Source of the DNA: Heligmosomoides polygyrus polygyrus
Lineage: Eukaryota; Nematoda; Chromadorea; Rhabditida; Heligmosomidae
Length of the DNA: 64,000 nt
NCBI GenBank assembly: GCA_947396885.1
Contig: OX377202.1
Location: forward strand, 68,730,643 to 68,794,642
Reading direction: 5' to 3'
Each line of letters starts with the position of its first letter. Position 1 is the first letter of the stretch. The position numbers and the translations under genes were made by a program. Below the pieces are notes generated by a model. That model saw only the letters and a program-made list of their open reading frames with translations. It was not told the DNA's origin and searched no databases. This document shows positions 22,290 through 33,973 of the stretch, one piece after another.

Positions 22290-25185
22290 CTTCTTTATCT
22301 TCTTCTTCTGTGTTTGTCAGGCTTCGTCGCGGGGTCCGCTCTTCTGGTGTTACCACGCCACCTTTCCCGATCCTGAGCTTGATCAGGGTGGACACCAGCT
22401 ATTTTCATGTCCGTGCGTAACGTGTCGCACCAACGCTGCTTCGGGCGTCCTCTAGGCCGCTTTCCAGATACATCCAACTCAAGGCCTTTCCTGCGGGCGC
22501 TCTCTTCTTTCCCTCGCAGAACGTGACCGTACCATCGCAAACGAGCTTCGCGCATCTTGTCCGCTATCGGCGCGACACGGAACTTCTGCCGAATAGCATC
22601 ATTTTGAATGCGGTCCATGCGCGTGACTCCAGCCGTCCATCGCCGCATCTTCGTCTCCATGACACTGGGGCGCGTTTCAACTTCCTTAGTCGCAGGCCAC
22701 ACTCAGCGCCGTACCGGCCGCACGACGGCTCTGTAAATCTTCGACTTCAGGTGCTCTGGGATCTTCCTATATCAGAGCACGCCAGTCAGCGAACGCCACT
22801 TGGACCAAGCTGCACTCACGCGTGAGTTCACTTCAACCATCAGACCGCCGTCAGACGCTATTGCTGATCCGAGGTATTTGGTCACCGAAGTGCGTACAAG
22901 TTCAGTACCGTTAATCTTAATGGAGCCGGACTCGTTCACGTCAGTCGTTAGGTACTCGGCTTTCTTGACGTTCAATTTGAGTCCGATCCTCGCCAGACGG
23001 CCGCACCAAGCTTGCATCGCAAGCGAGCATCACGTAAAGCAGCGTCCATGAAGATCTTGCGTAATGGCATCCATGACGACAACAAAGAGGAGTGGAGAAA
23101 GCGCAGAACTCTGGTGCACCTCAAGAGAGATGGGAAACTCCATTGAGGTTCCAGCTGCACCTTGCACTCTACTCTTTGGGCAAGAGTAGAGCATCTGCAC
23201 CCACTCTATGAGTTCCTCAGGTACGTTGTGTCATCGCAAGGCGTACCATATAAGCTCACGCGGTACGCGGTCGAAGGCCTTCTCCAAGTCGAGAAGGGCT
23301 ACATGCACGGGCTTCTATCTCTCGCGATGCTTCTCCACCAGGAGGCGGCGGCGTGTATAGCATCAATGGTCCCACAACCAGACACAAAGCCGCACCGGAG
23401 AGCTTGACGATTTCACAGATTCGTCTATCGAGGATTCGCTCGAAGATCTTCATGCTGTGCGAAAGCAAGCGAATCGGACGGTAATTGAAGCAGTCCGCAG
23501 GACTGCCCTTCTTCTTCCAAATCGGAATCGCCGTACTATTGTGCCAACACTCCGGTACTTTCGTCTCCTTTACTACCTGTTGAAGAACTCAGCCAATCAC
23601 TCAGCAGGATACCAGAGCTTCGACTTCCAAACATCGACTGCCAGATCATCCGGCCCTGTCGCCTTACCGGGCTTCATCTTCTACAGAGCCGCCTCTGTTT
23701 CCTCCACGGTGATCTTGTGAACGGGATCGTGAACAGAAGCCACAGAAGGGATGGCCGGATGAGGAAACTCCATAGTGGAAATTTCTTCAAAGTAATCACG
23801 CTATCGCTTCAGCGCCTCTTTGCGGTCTGTCAGAAGATGGCCGCTCTCATCATTGATGCCAACGAGCTTTTCAATATCCTTGGTTTGGCGATGGCGGGTC
23901 TTGCCAAGTCGGTACAAATACCGCTCACCATCGCGTGACTCGAGCTTTCGGTATTCCTCACCATAATTAGTGGCTTTTGCAACAGTCACGGCTTTCTTTG
24001 AAGCCTTCTTCGCCTTCTGATACTCCTTCCAGTTGTCGGCTGTTCTGTCGCCGGAAACACATGATACAGCGACTTCTTCTCTCAAACCTTTGCTTTCACA
24101 TCGTCTGTCCACAGCCATATCTGCTTGTCGACTTGCGTCGTCCAGGCTTCGTAGTGCCGAGTTCCAATCTTGCAGCTTGGCGTATCGCGTCGATTGGTCT
24201 CTTCCAAGTTTCATCAACAGACGTGACTGTAGGCAACCATACGCGAGAAATCACAGCTGCTTCCTTCTCTTTCACTCGCCACCACTTGATTTTAGCAGCA
24301 CCGGATCGCTCGATCTGCTTCAGCTTCGGAGGGGCGATCTTTAGGGTGCAGATCAGCGGTCGATACTGTGGGGCGACCGTCTCATACGGCACGATCTTCG
24401 TGTCTGTGACAATGCTCCGGTCACGATCCTTCACAAGCACAAAGTCTACCTGAAACTTCGAGCTCCCACTATAGTATGAGATGAGGTGGGAGTCGCGTTT
24501 ACGAAATACGGTGTTCACTATGGTGAGGTTATGCGATTCCGCATATTCAAGGATACGCTCACCATCGGAGTTACGAGACCCGTTTCCGAAACCACCATGA
24601 CAGCTGTACCCGTCCTTCGCAGCACCTACGTGCCCATTAAGGTCACCAGCGACTATGATGACAACTTTCGACGGTACCTCCGCTGTCTTCTCATCGAGCA
24701 GGTTCCAAAACTCATCCTTGGCTTGATCGGAGCAGCCACTCTGCGGAGCATACGCTGAGAAGAAGTGATAGAGTCGCTCCTTAGCGGCGACAACGATCTT
24801 CATCAATCGATCGTCAAAGCGCTCGACGCTTACAATCAAGTCACGAAATCGTTCGGAGACGATTATTCCTACACCACTGGTGGTCCTGGGACTACGACAA
24901 TAGAACGGGCTTGAAGCCACGCCCTATGTCCCTTCACTTGCTGCAGGACCACCTCGTCTCCTGCACCGCACAGAAATCAACTCTTCTACGCTCCAGCGCT
25001 TCAACCAACTCGCACGAGCGACCCGTCAACGTCCACACATTCAGCATTGCCATGCGGGTCCTGCTTACATTACGGGACTTTCGGACTAGCTCAGTTGCAC
25101 CCCGATGCCGTCCTCACATCAGGGACCCTCGCATACTTCTCACACTCGCCGGGCTTTGCGAGTGCGCGTGGGCTCCCGCGGACGC
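22290..25185 (-). mobile_element. Nearly full-length RTE-type non-LTR retrotransposon
   Basis: The minus strand carries, in order, a 5' leader with TCTCACACTCGCCGGGCTTT, an endonuclease domain, a reverse transcriptase and a C-terminal region. The 3' end is near 22290, where GAAGAAGATAAAGAAGAATG forms a short purine-rich tail like those of RTE elements. Domain order and length (about 2.9 kb) fit the RTE clade. The 5' leader is shared with the fragment at 18008-19255, which fixes the 5' border near 25180. The fold-back at 19260 abuts the equivalent border of that second copy. Confidence 0.8.
22295..25053 (-). pseudogene. RTE-type polyprotein pseudogene (endonuclease, reverse transcriptase)
   Basis: From ATG 25053 the frame reads MAMLNVWTLTGRSCELVEAL and VDFCAVQETRW, the endonuclease N-terminus; after a stop it continues with SPRTTSGVGIIVSERFRD, VVIIVAGDLNGH and FVLVKDRDRS. 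The reverse transcriptase follows (about 23700-22760) with KMKPGKATGPDDLAVDVW, NYRPIRLLSHSMKIFERILD and ALLDLEKAFDRVPRELIW. At the active site, near 23029-23037, TLLYVMLAC replaces the expected TLLYADDVMLA: the A-D-D codons are missing, so polymerase activity must be lost. After this come LARIGLKLNVKKAEYLTTD and a C-terminal RGRPKQRWCDTLRTDMK block. Several frameshifts and stops confirm decay. In database annotation such endonucleases are often named craniofacial development protein 2-like. Confidence 0.88.
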
Positions 25186-25399
25186 CGTAGCACTATCTCG
25201 ACAAACGTGAACAGTCATACACCATGTGGTGTGACATGGGTCTTCGTAGGCCGGCCTGTCACAAGGGCCTGTCGCCTGCACTCGAGTGTCCGTGATTAAC
25301 TTAGCTCGCAGAGCGAGCAGTTTCCAGTGGCACCACGTGGAGGAACGGACACTGCCACCATTATCGTTAACATTATTATGCTGTTATTTCCTTGAAGCG

Positions 25400-25575
25400 C
25401 AAGCCAGCTCAGTCGGAGAAGGCGCAGGCTTTCGCGTCACTTCGATTCTAGGTTCTTGGTTCGGATTCCCTGCCCAGTTCAAAAAAGCCTTCTATGATGC
25501 CTCCGGGATTTGTGATTTGATACCAGCCATGTATAAAAAGGGTTGAATACTGAGTTGTTCATCAGCTAAAGGGAT
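25400..25575 (+). repeat. tRNA-headed SINE, family A (degenerate, forward)
   Basis: CAGCTCAGTCGGAGAAGGCG resembles a box A region, and GGTTCTTGGTTCGGATTCCC resembles the box B region. AGCCTTCTATGATGCCTCCG and TTGATACCAG correspond to the body of family A. The 3' half is lost. Confidence 0.5.
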
Positions 25576-27149
25576 TGATTAACGCCAATCCTTAGCCTTT
25601 ATTCTGCTGCCTTAAAAATGTTCGTTCCGTGAATACAGATCTCCGTGACCTGACACTTCGCTCTGCAAAAACCTTCCTACCCGTTACGAATTGTGCACCC
25701 GCGTTTTATGTCATCTCTCGAGACCGGAATGATGCGAGCTGCTAGCTGCCAGTGCGGTTTCTCTTGCCCGAAGGTTCGCGCCTCCTTTCCTTAAGGATCA
25801 GAGCGAAGTGAGCTATTCACTCAATGCTAATGCTGAGAATAGGAAGAAGAAGACAACGATTAGCCCTGATTGGTGGTCGGAAATCCACATGTAATGCTCT
25901 TTCCGTCGGGAGCTTTAGAGGTGGCGTAGAGGAAGGCGTTGAGCCGTGACTGCTTATGCACTCCCTTCCATAACGACGTGTATGTACGATATTCGCTGTC
26001 GATCTCCTTCCTACTGTCCTTTCTGGTGCAGCCTTCAATTGAGGAGCGTTGTGGGAGCAGTAGACTAAGCAAGTGTCTACTCAAGGTGTGCCTCTACGAT
26101 GTCCCACTGAACTCAACCAAAAAATGGCCTCGTTAGACCTCTAATCGGTGTAACTTTTCGGATAATTCAAGGCACTGTTGCTCCTCAGCCGCAGAAAAAT
26201 TCAACGTGGAAATGGATTCGCTGAACACAAACCCTACGGGCAATGCAGTGACGCCCAATTTCATTGCCGAATGAGAAGCCGACGAGACAACAACTCGAAT
26301 TTCACATCGATTTCTCTTCGAAAATTTCATGCCTTCAACCGACGCCTTCACAACAGCTCGTATGTCATTCCAGCTCATCGTTTTTGTCTACTTTACTTTC
26401 TTTTAACAATTACGGTACTGAATCCGAATTGAGAAGCGCTGGAAACTGTTATTATTTCCGCCCACTCAATGCTTTCTTGCAATCATCCCATTTTCCGTTT
26501 TGAGGCAACTCTGTGGCCGAGCCAGTTCCCACGCCGCCAACGGGTTTCTAGAGTGGAGAGCCCCAAGACCCTGCTCATTTCTCCGCTTCGCCCGTCCATA
26601 TGTGATCGGCAGCTCATTATGGGACTCGATTCCCAGGGTAATCGTTTCTCTCCGCCAATGCTCCTGACGAGTGGTAGACGGCTTGCGAAGAATTGCATTT
26701 AATAGCACCAGATTTTTCAGCGACTCAGTTTTCATCTCCCAAAAAGTCTGCGTTTTCATCATTCTTGTATCAAGGCCTTCATTTCGTCCCACGTCAGCTT
26801 CCATGCTGTACAATTTCAATTTTAGCTGACATTCAGGTGCAGAATTTCCAGGACCAAATACTAGGAATCTGTTCACAGTGCTTCTCACATAGAGTATCAA
26901 AAATGTATTACTGTGTAGTATGGCAGGTAGTCATAGAGCTGGCGTGCCAAGATTGACATCGAACGTTTATTTGGTTTACGTATTGGCGTAACCGCCTTCT
27001 GCAGAGCCTGGAAAAGACAAGCGGAGTTAAAGGAATTACCCGTCCAAGATTATTTCAAGTTCCAGCCATCTCAGAAGCTAAAGGGAAAAGAGAAGAACCG
27101 TGAGGAAGACAGCCCATGCCGAAAAGTTGTTGCATCACCCTTCGGATGG
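25576..27149. other. Stretch without a supported gene
   Basis: Several ORFs of 60-144 codons overlap on both strands without a recognisable motif. A short open stretch after CTTCTGCAG at about 27000 reads AWKRQAELKELPVQDYFKFQ, but I could not attach flanking exons to it. Confidence 0.35.
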
Positions 27150-27950
27150 AGACAAATGTGGCTGAACGAGGTCCTCCCTTCGGGTCAGTCCCTCAGCGAC
27201 CTTCTGGCTGGCGCCCTCCGGGGTCAAGCCCACAGAGGTCGGCAAATGGAGCCAACTCTTGCGTTACAGCCACACGTTCTTCCTTCCTATTTATTGATTG
27301 CGGGGTTCTTGAACGCAACCCGCAGCGCCTCCAGGGCCTTGCACGCTGCGATGTCGACCTCGCGAGCCAGGATCGTCTAACTCCGGTCACTACGACTTCA
27401 CTGTCTGTGCTCCTCAGGGTGTGGGGCCTTTGCACCTGTTGAGCCCATCCATATGCTCCTTCACCCTTACCCAAAGTGCTCTGCCCGCCTCACCAATGTA
27501 TTCCTCCTTGCATTCAATGCAAGTTATGAGGTAAATTGCTCCTGAACCCCTCACCGGAAGCCCAGCAACAAGAGCATCATTGTGCGGTATCGTTCCGCAC
27601 ACCCATACAGTACCAGGAGGGCCATTGTCCGGAATGTGTTCCAAGCAGCTGCCCTGATGTGCTCGAACAGCGAGTTCAAGTCCTCATCTAGGGAAATGGC
27701 ATCTCGCATTGCCTTATCCAAAGGGTATGTTACCCACAATATGCCCAAAGGCCGTCAACCACGAGCACTAGCACTCATACGCAGGGCACAATTGCGTGGT
27801 CAAATCGCCTTCTCGGTGCTTTTTATCCGGACACTCAGTACGGAAATGCCTTCGAAAGGCGTGGCCTGGTTGACATCGTTAGGGTCGTTGAGGTACCTCC
27901 GGCTAATCGCAAGGCGCAACTGGTGAGAAACCGTCTCTTGTGAGGTTCCT
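27150..27950 (-). pseudogene. Penelope-like element fragment with GIY-YIG-type endonuclease
   Basis: On the minus strand, across frameshifts, the sequence reads VWVCGTIPHNDALVAGLPVR, then GAIYLITCIECKEEYIGEAG, ALWVRVKEHMDGL and finally ERVAVTQELAPFADLCGL. The YLITC-ECKEEYIGE-GR arrangement is the signature of the C-terminal GIY-YIG-like endonuclease of Penelope-like retroelements. Upstream reverse-transcriptase sequence is only faintly visible. It is an inactive 3' piece. Confidence 0.7.
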
Positions 27951-28029
27951 CAGCTCCTGCGTGGTCTGCTCATTTGGCAGGGAAGGCGACTGTAGGGTTT
28001 CTGGAGCAGTATACCTCACGACTTGTATT

Positions 28030-28430
28030 TAATGCATGGAGGAATACATTGGTGAGACGGGCAGACCACTTTGGATAAGAGTGAAGGAGCATGTGGACGG
28101 GCTCAGCAGGTGCAAAGTCAGCACACCCTTGGGGAAGCACAGGCTGCGAAGTCATAGTGGCGCAGTGGTTGGAGTGGCGGTGACGATCCTGGCTCGCGAG
28201 GTCGACATCGCAGCGCGCAAGGCCCTGGAGGCGCTGCGGGTTGCGTTCGAGAACCCCGAAATCAATAGGGAGGAGGAAGTTGTGGCCGTAACCCAAGAGT
28301 TGGCTCCATTTGCCGACCTCTGGGGGTTGACCCCGGAAGGCGTTAGAGGAATGGCGACTGCTGCAACTGTTGTCTGCAACCATCCCCACGTTGGTTTTCG
28401 GGAAATTTTGAGCCACGCCACGTACTAACA
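28030..28430 (+). pseudogene. Penelope-like element fragment, inverted partner
   Basis: The plus strand reads EEYIGETGRPLWIRVKEHVD, then TPLGKHRLRSHSG, ILAREVDIAARKALEALRVA and EEEVVAVTQELAPFADLWGL. It is the same C-terminal endonuclease module as 27150-27950 in opposite orientation, about 80 bases away, and is better preserved. It starts inside the GIY-YIG domain, so the element is strongly 5'-truncated. The open frame ends at a stop at 28426-28428. Confidence 0.75.
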
Positions 28431-29437
28431 CCAATGGATACCTAGCTCTCATGAGAGTCAACTATTATGGAATAGTGCCAATATTTCTTCTCGCAACTGG
28501 TAAACTCATGTGAGCTTCATGAATCCTTTTAAGTCAAGTCGATGTCGTCGAAGAATTTTGAGCATCTCCTTATGTTAGAATCTTACGCTACTGCCAGTAT
28601 AATATCCTCATCATTGTGCATAGGGCTTTTTCAATCTTGTTTTCAGTACATTTTTCAATCCTCCAGGGCAGTAGCTTATGAGAACACGTTTAGGCTCAAC
28701 AACAAGTTTGTCACCAGGTTCATGTGCGCTTATTCTAGCACCTATCTTCTGGATACATAAAACTTTGTCGGATGAAAACTACATAGATAAATGTAAATAA
28801 ATAAATAAATGAATAATGTAAGCGGGAAAGTGTGGCGATAAGAGCGACACGGAGCAGCCGAGCGCTAATTAGGTCACACATTTTGGACGATCTCGAGAAG
28901 GCGTACAAAAGTGTGAGCTTCCGCATAATTGCACAACCAGAATACACGGTCAAATTGTTCTACAAAGTATGTGGATGGAACCGAGGTAAACTAGATGCCG
29001 GATTTATCTAAGCCGGTCGAAAGCCTTCTCCCTTGTGATGAAAAGAACAATACTAGTCCCAGTTTCTTTCGAGAACCTTCCGTTCAATATGCTCTGGCCT
29101 GGACGTTTTGCCTTTTCGCCCTTTTGCAATGAATCGCACCGCAACTTCGACTCGAGTCTATGACTGTTTGTATGTGAATTTTCATGGTTGAATGTTAAAT
29201 CACGACATAACCAATATGAAGGAGTGAGAAAAGCGAAACCTGGCACAAAAGAGCCCAGTTGGGGCTCAGTTCACGTCTCTTTGGTTATCCCTATTCATAG
29301 TGTTCCAACAAGCACTACTTTAGAAGAATGCCTAAGCACTTTTGCCCTTCAAAAGGACTCCGACGGTCTACCGTTCAAAGACGAAGCCGTGATGTAGTGA
29401 GCTGAGATGCTTAAGAAATCCAAGCAAAACAGCTTTT

Positions 29438-29440
29438 TGT

Positions 29441-29487
<47 letters not shown>

Positions 29488-29489
29488 TT
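29438..29489. repeat. (TTTA)n microsatellite
   Basis: About twelve uninterrupted TTTA units. Confidence 0.95.
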
Positions 29490-29689
29490 CTAGTAATATT
29501 AATTTTACTTGGTTCTATGCAGTACAGGCTCGACCCTTGCGTGCTTCCAAGATCGACTCAAGTGCGAGCTGACTACTTTTCGGCCTTGCGCAGTGAATTC
29601 ATCTGATGGGGTTCGAGATTTGTTTTTTGTGTGGAATAATTACGATGCTTTGTTTAAATAATTCACTACGCATCATACTTAATAGCAGC

Positions 29690-29870
29690 TCATGAACGCA
29701 TGGTAGCACAGCCCGAGTGGGTGCTGGCTGTCACGTGCACCTCGAAGATACAAGCTTGAAGCTCCGCAAGGTTCTGGAGCCTTCCCTTTCCTTTCTCCAG
29801 ACTCATCAAACGAATTCGCGCCAGAGTTGTCTAAAAAGATGAGGCACTCACTCGCCTGTTAGCCATCTGT
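29690..29870 (+). repeat. Possible degenerate family A SINE
   Basis: GGTAGCACAGCCCGAGTGGG could be a worn box A, followed by GTGCTGGCTGTCACGTGCAC and CCAGAGTTGTCTAAAAAGAT, which resemble the family A body. The match is loose. Confidence 0.3.
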
Positions 29871-30999
29871 CGACGAATTCACTATGCAGGACAAATATGC
29901 GTTCAAGTTGCCATCGCGATAGAAATAGAGGTAGAAATCGTAACGCTTCTCTGAGGAAGGTCAAATGGCGTTGATCGTTGTCGCTCTACACTTCATTTTT
30001 TTAGTTGTTTATTTGCTCTGCATCTCAGCCTTCACAACAATTACCTTCTGCTGTCATTGGAATAACTGAAAAGCCAGGACCGCATAATCAAGTGAGTGTG
30101 AAGCAAGCGTTTCTGTTTCTGATACATGTGGTGCTTTGAAGATTGCTCATGCTGAGTGTTCATATTCGAAAAAGCTTGAGAGAAACCGCGGCGATAATCG
30201 AACCATGCAGTGACCATTTCAGAGTAGGTGCGCTCTCACCTCATTTCCTGGACACTTCGGACCTGACGCCGTCAAATTGTCCGTTTCCGCATTCAATGCC
30301 TTTCCCTTGTCCCTGGTGCTGAACTTCTCCGAATGGCGACGCGTTCGAAAGCTGGGAGAGAGCTGATTATTCGATTGGCTCACTCGGCCACGACGCGATG
30401 TCAGCGCATTTCCCCGGTAAACACCCGCCCTCCCCGGACTATACAGCGGCTCCCGCTGGATGCCTTCCAAACTTGGCCCAGATTGCCGCCTCCCTCGGAC
30501 TTCGGTGTTTTGAGGCTGGTGAGTTGTTATCTGTTGGCCAGAATTGATTTCTCGCGTCCCCGACGGCGACGGACACATACATAGACATGCACGCGCGGAG
30601 GGAGGCTCACCCAGTGCTCGGACACACTGCTCTAAAGCTCCCCTCTTCCGTTTGCAGGCTCCCACAAACTCCTCCCTTCACCGACACTGCGTGCGCGCCA
30701 CCGAGCTCCGCTCTTTATCGATGTCCTCCACACACTGGGCTTAAATCTCCTGTGTACCTCCGAAGCCAACTCTTCCCCGGGGGCTCCATTGGGAGCATAT
30801 CCAGAAGTAAACCCTTCTCCTCACTTCTGACATTGCTTTGTGCTGTTTTGTTTATTCTAGTCAATAGAGCAGTATAAATGGAAGGAAAGAAAATAGTTCT
30901 GATCTTTTAGTGGTCGCAGCCATAAGACGATGGAAAGTGAGGATGATGTGGGGAAGTATCGGAACTTGTCTATGTGAGGAAGAGTAAAGATGAAAGGAC

Positions 31000-31320
31000 T
31001 TAATTTACAAGTTTGACTGAAATAGACACCCTTTGCTTTCTAATCGCTTTTTAGCCATTGTTTCGCCTCATTTACCTTCTTCGGAGCGTTTGGTGTGGAC
31101 GACGAGGCATTCAGCACTGACCGTCAGAAGCAAGTGGGCGGAGTCCACTTCCTTCCGAATCCTCCGAAAGGTTGTAGTATCTATCTTAATGTCTAAAGAA
31201 ATACACGTCGCGCGTTGCCCTTCCTCAGTCATGGAGTTCAGCACTTGTAGATGATCACAGTCGACAATCCAATGCCTACTCGGCCGCGACTGTATCATTG
31301 TAGTACTCCCAGGAACGCCA
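31000..31320 (-). CDS. 3' end of an unrecognised gene with a 59-nt intron
   Basis: On the minus strand a frame running down to 31076 reads DCDHLQVLNSMTEEGQRATC, ISLDIKIDTTTFRRIRKEVD and SAHLLLTVSAECLVVHTKRS, and ends EE|G at a GTAAAT donor (31075). A 59-nt intron with a TATTTCAG acceptor leads to a 17-nt terminal exon (31016-31000) that joins in phase and reads VKLVN then stop. Intron size and acceptor are typical for nematodes, and the composition of the frame looks coding. The internal exon may begin after a GATACAG acceptor near 31292. No upstream exon was found before the fold-back begins at 31506. No family is recognised, and a truncated gene or pseudogene is possible. Confidence 0.35.
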
Positions 31321-31505
31321 TTTCTCCTGTGCTGCTACCTTTGAAAAATTAGCTCAAGAAATTTGGAGACACCAGTCTCTGGATCAAAGAGGAATGGGCA
31401 ATAGCTCATTTCAGTAGTTACGTTGAGAAGACGCTGTCTTGTATCTACACGCGACATCCTCGCGCTTCCTCAAGTTGTCAAGGTTTGGATAGTGGAGCAT
31501 CGGCA

Positions 31506-33973
31506 GGTCCGCGACGGGAGGGGGGCGTTCGTATCGGTTGGTTGTAGGCGCCGCCGCCGCGCGCCCAGGTGGCCATACCTGCGGCGTCATCCCCCGCTCG
31601 CCGTCTCCGCTCATGCTGTGGCACCCGTCGCGCGCGCGGCGGACAACGGCCCGACGGAGGCCGTCGTCGGCGGCCCCACGACGACGGCCCGACGAACGAG
31701 CGGAGCCACAGGTCGACCAAATTTGCTGGGACTGCAATCAACAGGATGTTCAGAGGATTTACAAAACGGGTGTAGAGATACCTGTTGGCGTGAAACAAAC
31801 ATAGCTCTACATCAGAATTTCGAGCTCTATCTAATGAGCTCTACCCCAAACTTATCAATGCCACAGTTGATGCAATATTCTTCAAATTTGAAACTGAAAA
31901 ATAAAAAAATTCTTCGCAAACCTGCTACGAAGCTGTAAAAGGAATGTTTCCATACTAAAATTTCACACAGAATTCAACTACGCCGTCTAAATACCTTCTA
32001 GGGGAACTCTTTTTTAAGCAAAAAATTGTGTGGATGACAGTTGGGAACATGTCTCCAAGGCAATATTCTACACAGAATTCAATTACAAAATTTATGTTCA
32101 TAAATACAGTGTGTCTCAAAAATGTATACACTGTTTGAAGTGTGATAACCTTGCTCAAAGGCACTGAAGAACTTTATGGCTCATATAAAATTTTAAGACA
32201 GTAAAAATTTTCTGACAAATGAGCGGCATGGACTGCGCCATGCACTCGTCTAAAACCTTGCTCGAATAATTGTTTTCGCTTGAATATTTGTTAAAATTTC
32301 TCCGAAAAACGGCCGTTTCGATTGATGTGAGCTTCTTTAAAGGTCTGAAAGTTAAAAACGCATTATGGCTTGCGAAAAATGCAGAGCATCCTAAAAAAAT
32401 GCATGTGCTCTTTGAGTGGCTCTATCATTGGTGATAGTGAAGCTTTTGAAGATTTTAAAACTCATATAAAAGCTCAGGGTAACGAAATTTCTTTGTAATG
32501 CAAATAGTCAGGATTGCGCCGTGCGCTCGACTGAAACCTTGCATTTCAGACTCGATTGATTGTGCATGGGCTAACTGCTTGTTAAAGTTCTGTTACTACT
32601 TGGCCACACTAACCTGCGCAATGCCTATTTCAACGTTTAGAGATGTGCAACTATGTGAAAGGCACGTAACGTGTGAGTTCATTGACTACACAATTTATTG
32701 CTTTCGCTATCGCTCTAATAACCCTCTCTACATTTCTAAGCCCATAACAAGAGTCAGGCCCGGCTCTAGGCTCTTTCGAAGAGAAGGAGTTTATCTTGAA
32801 GTGCCACTGCAAGTTCGAAAACACCGTCGAAGTGCGTAAGCGACTCGGCGATACCCTTTATTGACTGTAGAGTGGCGAATTTGTGCTACTTCACTATATT
32901 GTCTAATCACAGAAGCAGTGACGGCGGTAAGCAACGATTGAGCAACGATTAATAGACATGTCCCTACTTCCTGGTAATAAACATAACCTCGCCCCTGCAC
33001 GCACGGCCTCCAGGAGGTCGAGGTCTTATGAGAGGGCAATGAAAGACTATGTGTTCAGTGACCTCGCTTATCCCCAGAGCTGAAGTTTCGGACCGCTCCA
33101 TTGACATCACAAAGAATCGATAATTTAATCAATATCGGTTGATGGCGATCGATACTTTAAAAACAACATTTAGAATCGTGTTCAGTGACCTCAATTACCC
33201 CCGGGCTGATGTTTCGAACCGCTGAATGACATCCACAAAGAATCGATAAATTGACCAATATCGGTGGATGATCGATCGAAGCATCAAACGCGAACTTCAG
33301 ATTTGTGTTCAACGATTTCCGTTACCCCCACGGCATAAGTTTTGGACCGCTCAAATGACATACACAAAAAACACATACACTCTTTTATGTAATAGAATAG
33401 GATATCAACTTCGTGAGTGAACGGCTTGGAGACATGTTCCCAACGGTGTGGTACACATAATTTTTTCTTTAAAAAAAGAGCTTTTCTAGAAGTTATTTAG
33501 ACGACGTAGTTGAATTCTGTGTGAAATTTTAGTATGGAAACATTCCTTTTACAGCTTCGTAGCAGGTTTGCTAAGAATTATTTTTCAGTTTCAAATTTGA
33601 AGAATACGCATCAACGGTGGCATTGATGAGCTTGAGGTAGAGCTCATTAGATAGAGCTCGAAATTCTGATGTAGAGCGATTTTTTTCACGCCAACATGTA
33701 TCTTTACACTCGTTTTGTAAATCCTCTGAACCTCCTGTTGATTGCAGTCCCAGCAAATTTGGTCGACCTGTGGCTCCGCTCGTTCGTCGGGCCGTCGTCG
33801 TGGGGCCGCCGACGACGGCCTCCGTCGGGCCGTTGTCCGCCGCGCGCGCGACGGGTGCCACAGCGTGAGCAAAGACGGCGAGTGGAGGATAACGCCGCAG
33901 GTATGGCCACCTGGGCGCGCGGCCGCGGCGCCCACGACCAGCCGATACGAACGCTACGCACCCGTCCGCGACT
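31506..33973. mobile_element. Fold-back element with 0.55-kb arms
   Basis: The arms 31506-32065 and 33424-33973 are reverse complements at high identity. Tips are GC-rich and rest on GTCCGCGACGGG at the left and its mirror at the right. Next to the tips lies GACGGAGGCCGTCGTCGGCG, itself nearly self-complementary. The inner arm ends at TTGGGAACATGTCTCCAAGG and its mirror. The spacer of about 1.36 kb is AT-rich and includes the 127-bp tandem array. Open frames in the arms occur as near-identical inverted pairs and are repeat-derived. Confidence 0.8.
33051..33385. repeat. 127-bp tandem repeat, about 2.6 units
   Basis: GTGTTCAGTGACC or a variant starts at 33051, 33178 and 33305. Each unit continues through CCCC, a TTTCGGACCGCT-like block, TGACATC-CACAAAGAATCG and TCAATATCGGT. 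A related block appears at about 12165-12215. Confidence 0.8.

Larger units (their letters stand above)
28431..30997. other. Long stretch without a supported gene
   Basis: This holds a (TTTA)n microsatellite, a possible worn SINE near 29690, and a GC-rich patch at 30230-30760 that opens long frames on both strands. A minus-strand phrase FSKETGTSIVLFITREKAFD near 29060 vaguely resembles the A domain of LINE reverse transcriptases but has no supporting neighbours. Confidence 0.35.

Noticed and set aside
29004..29246. Reverse transcriptase A-domain trace (FSKETGTSIVLFITREKAFD)
   Set aside because: The resemblance is short, with no neighbouring RT motifs in any frame.
30219..30665. A 148-codon minus-strand frame
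   Set aside because: The GC-rich composition explains it; overlapping plus-strand frames are also open, and no domain or splice context is visible.
31423..31938. A 171-codon plus-strand frame with a similar 154-codon minus-strand frame at 33571-34035
   Set aside because: They are mirror images produced by the two arms of the fold-back element, with GC-rich repetitive residues.
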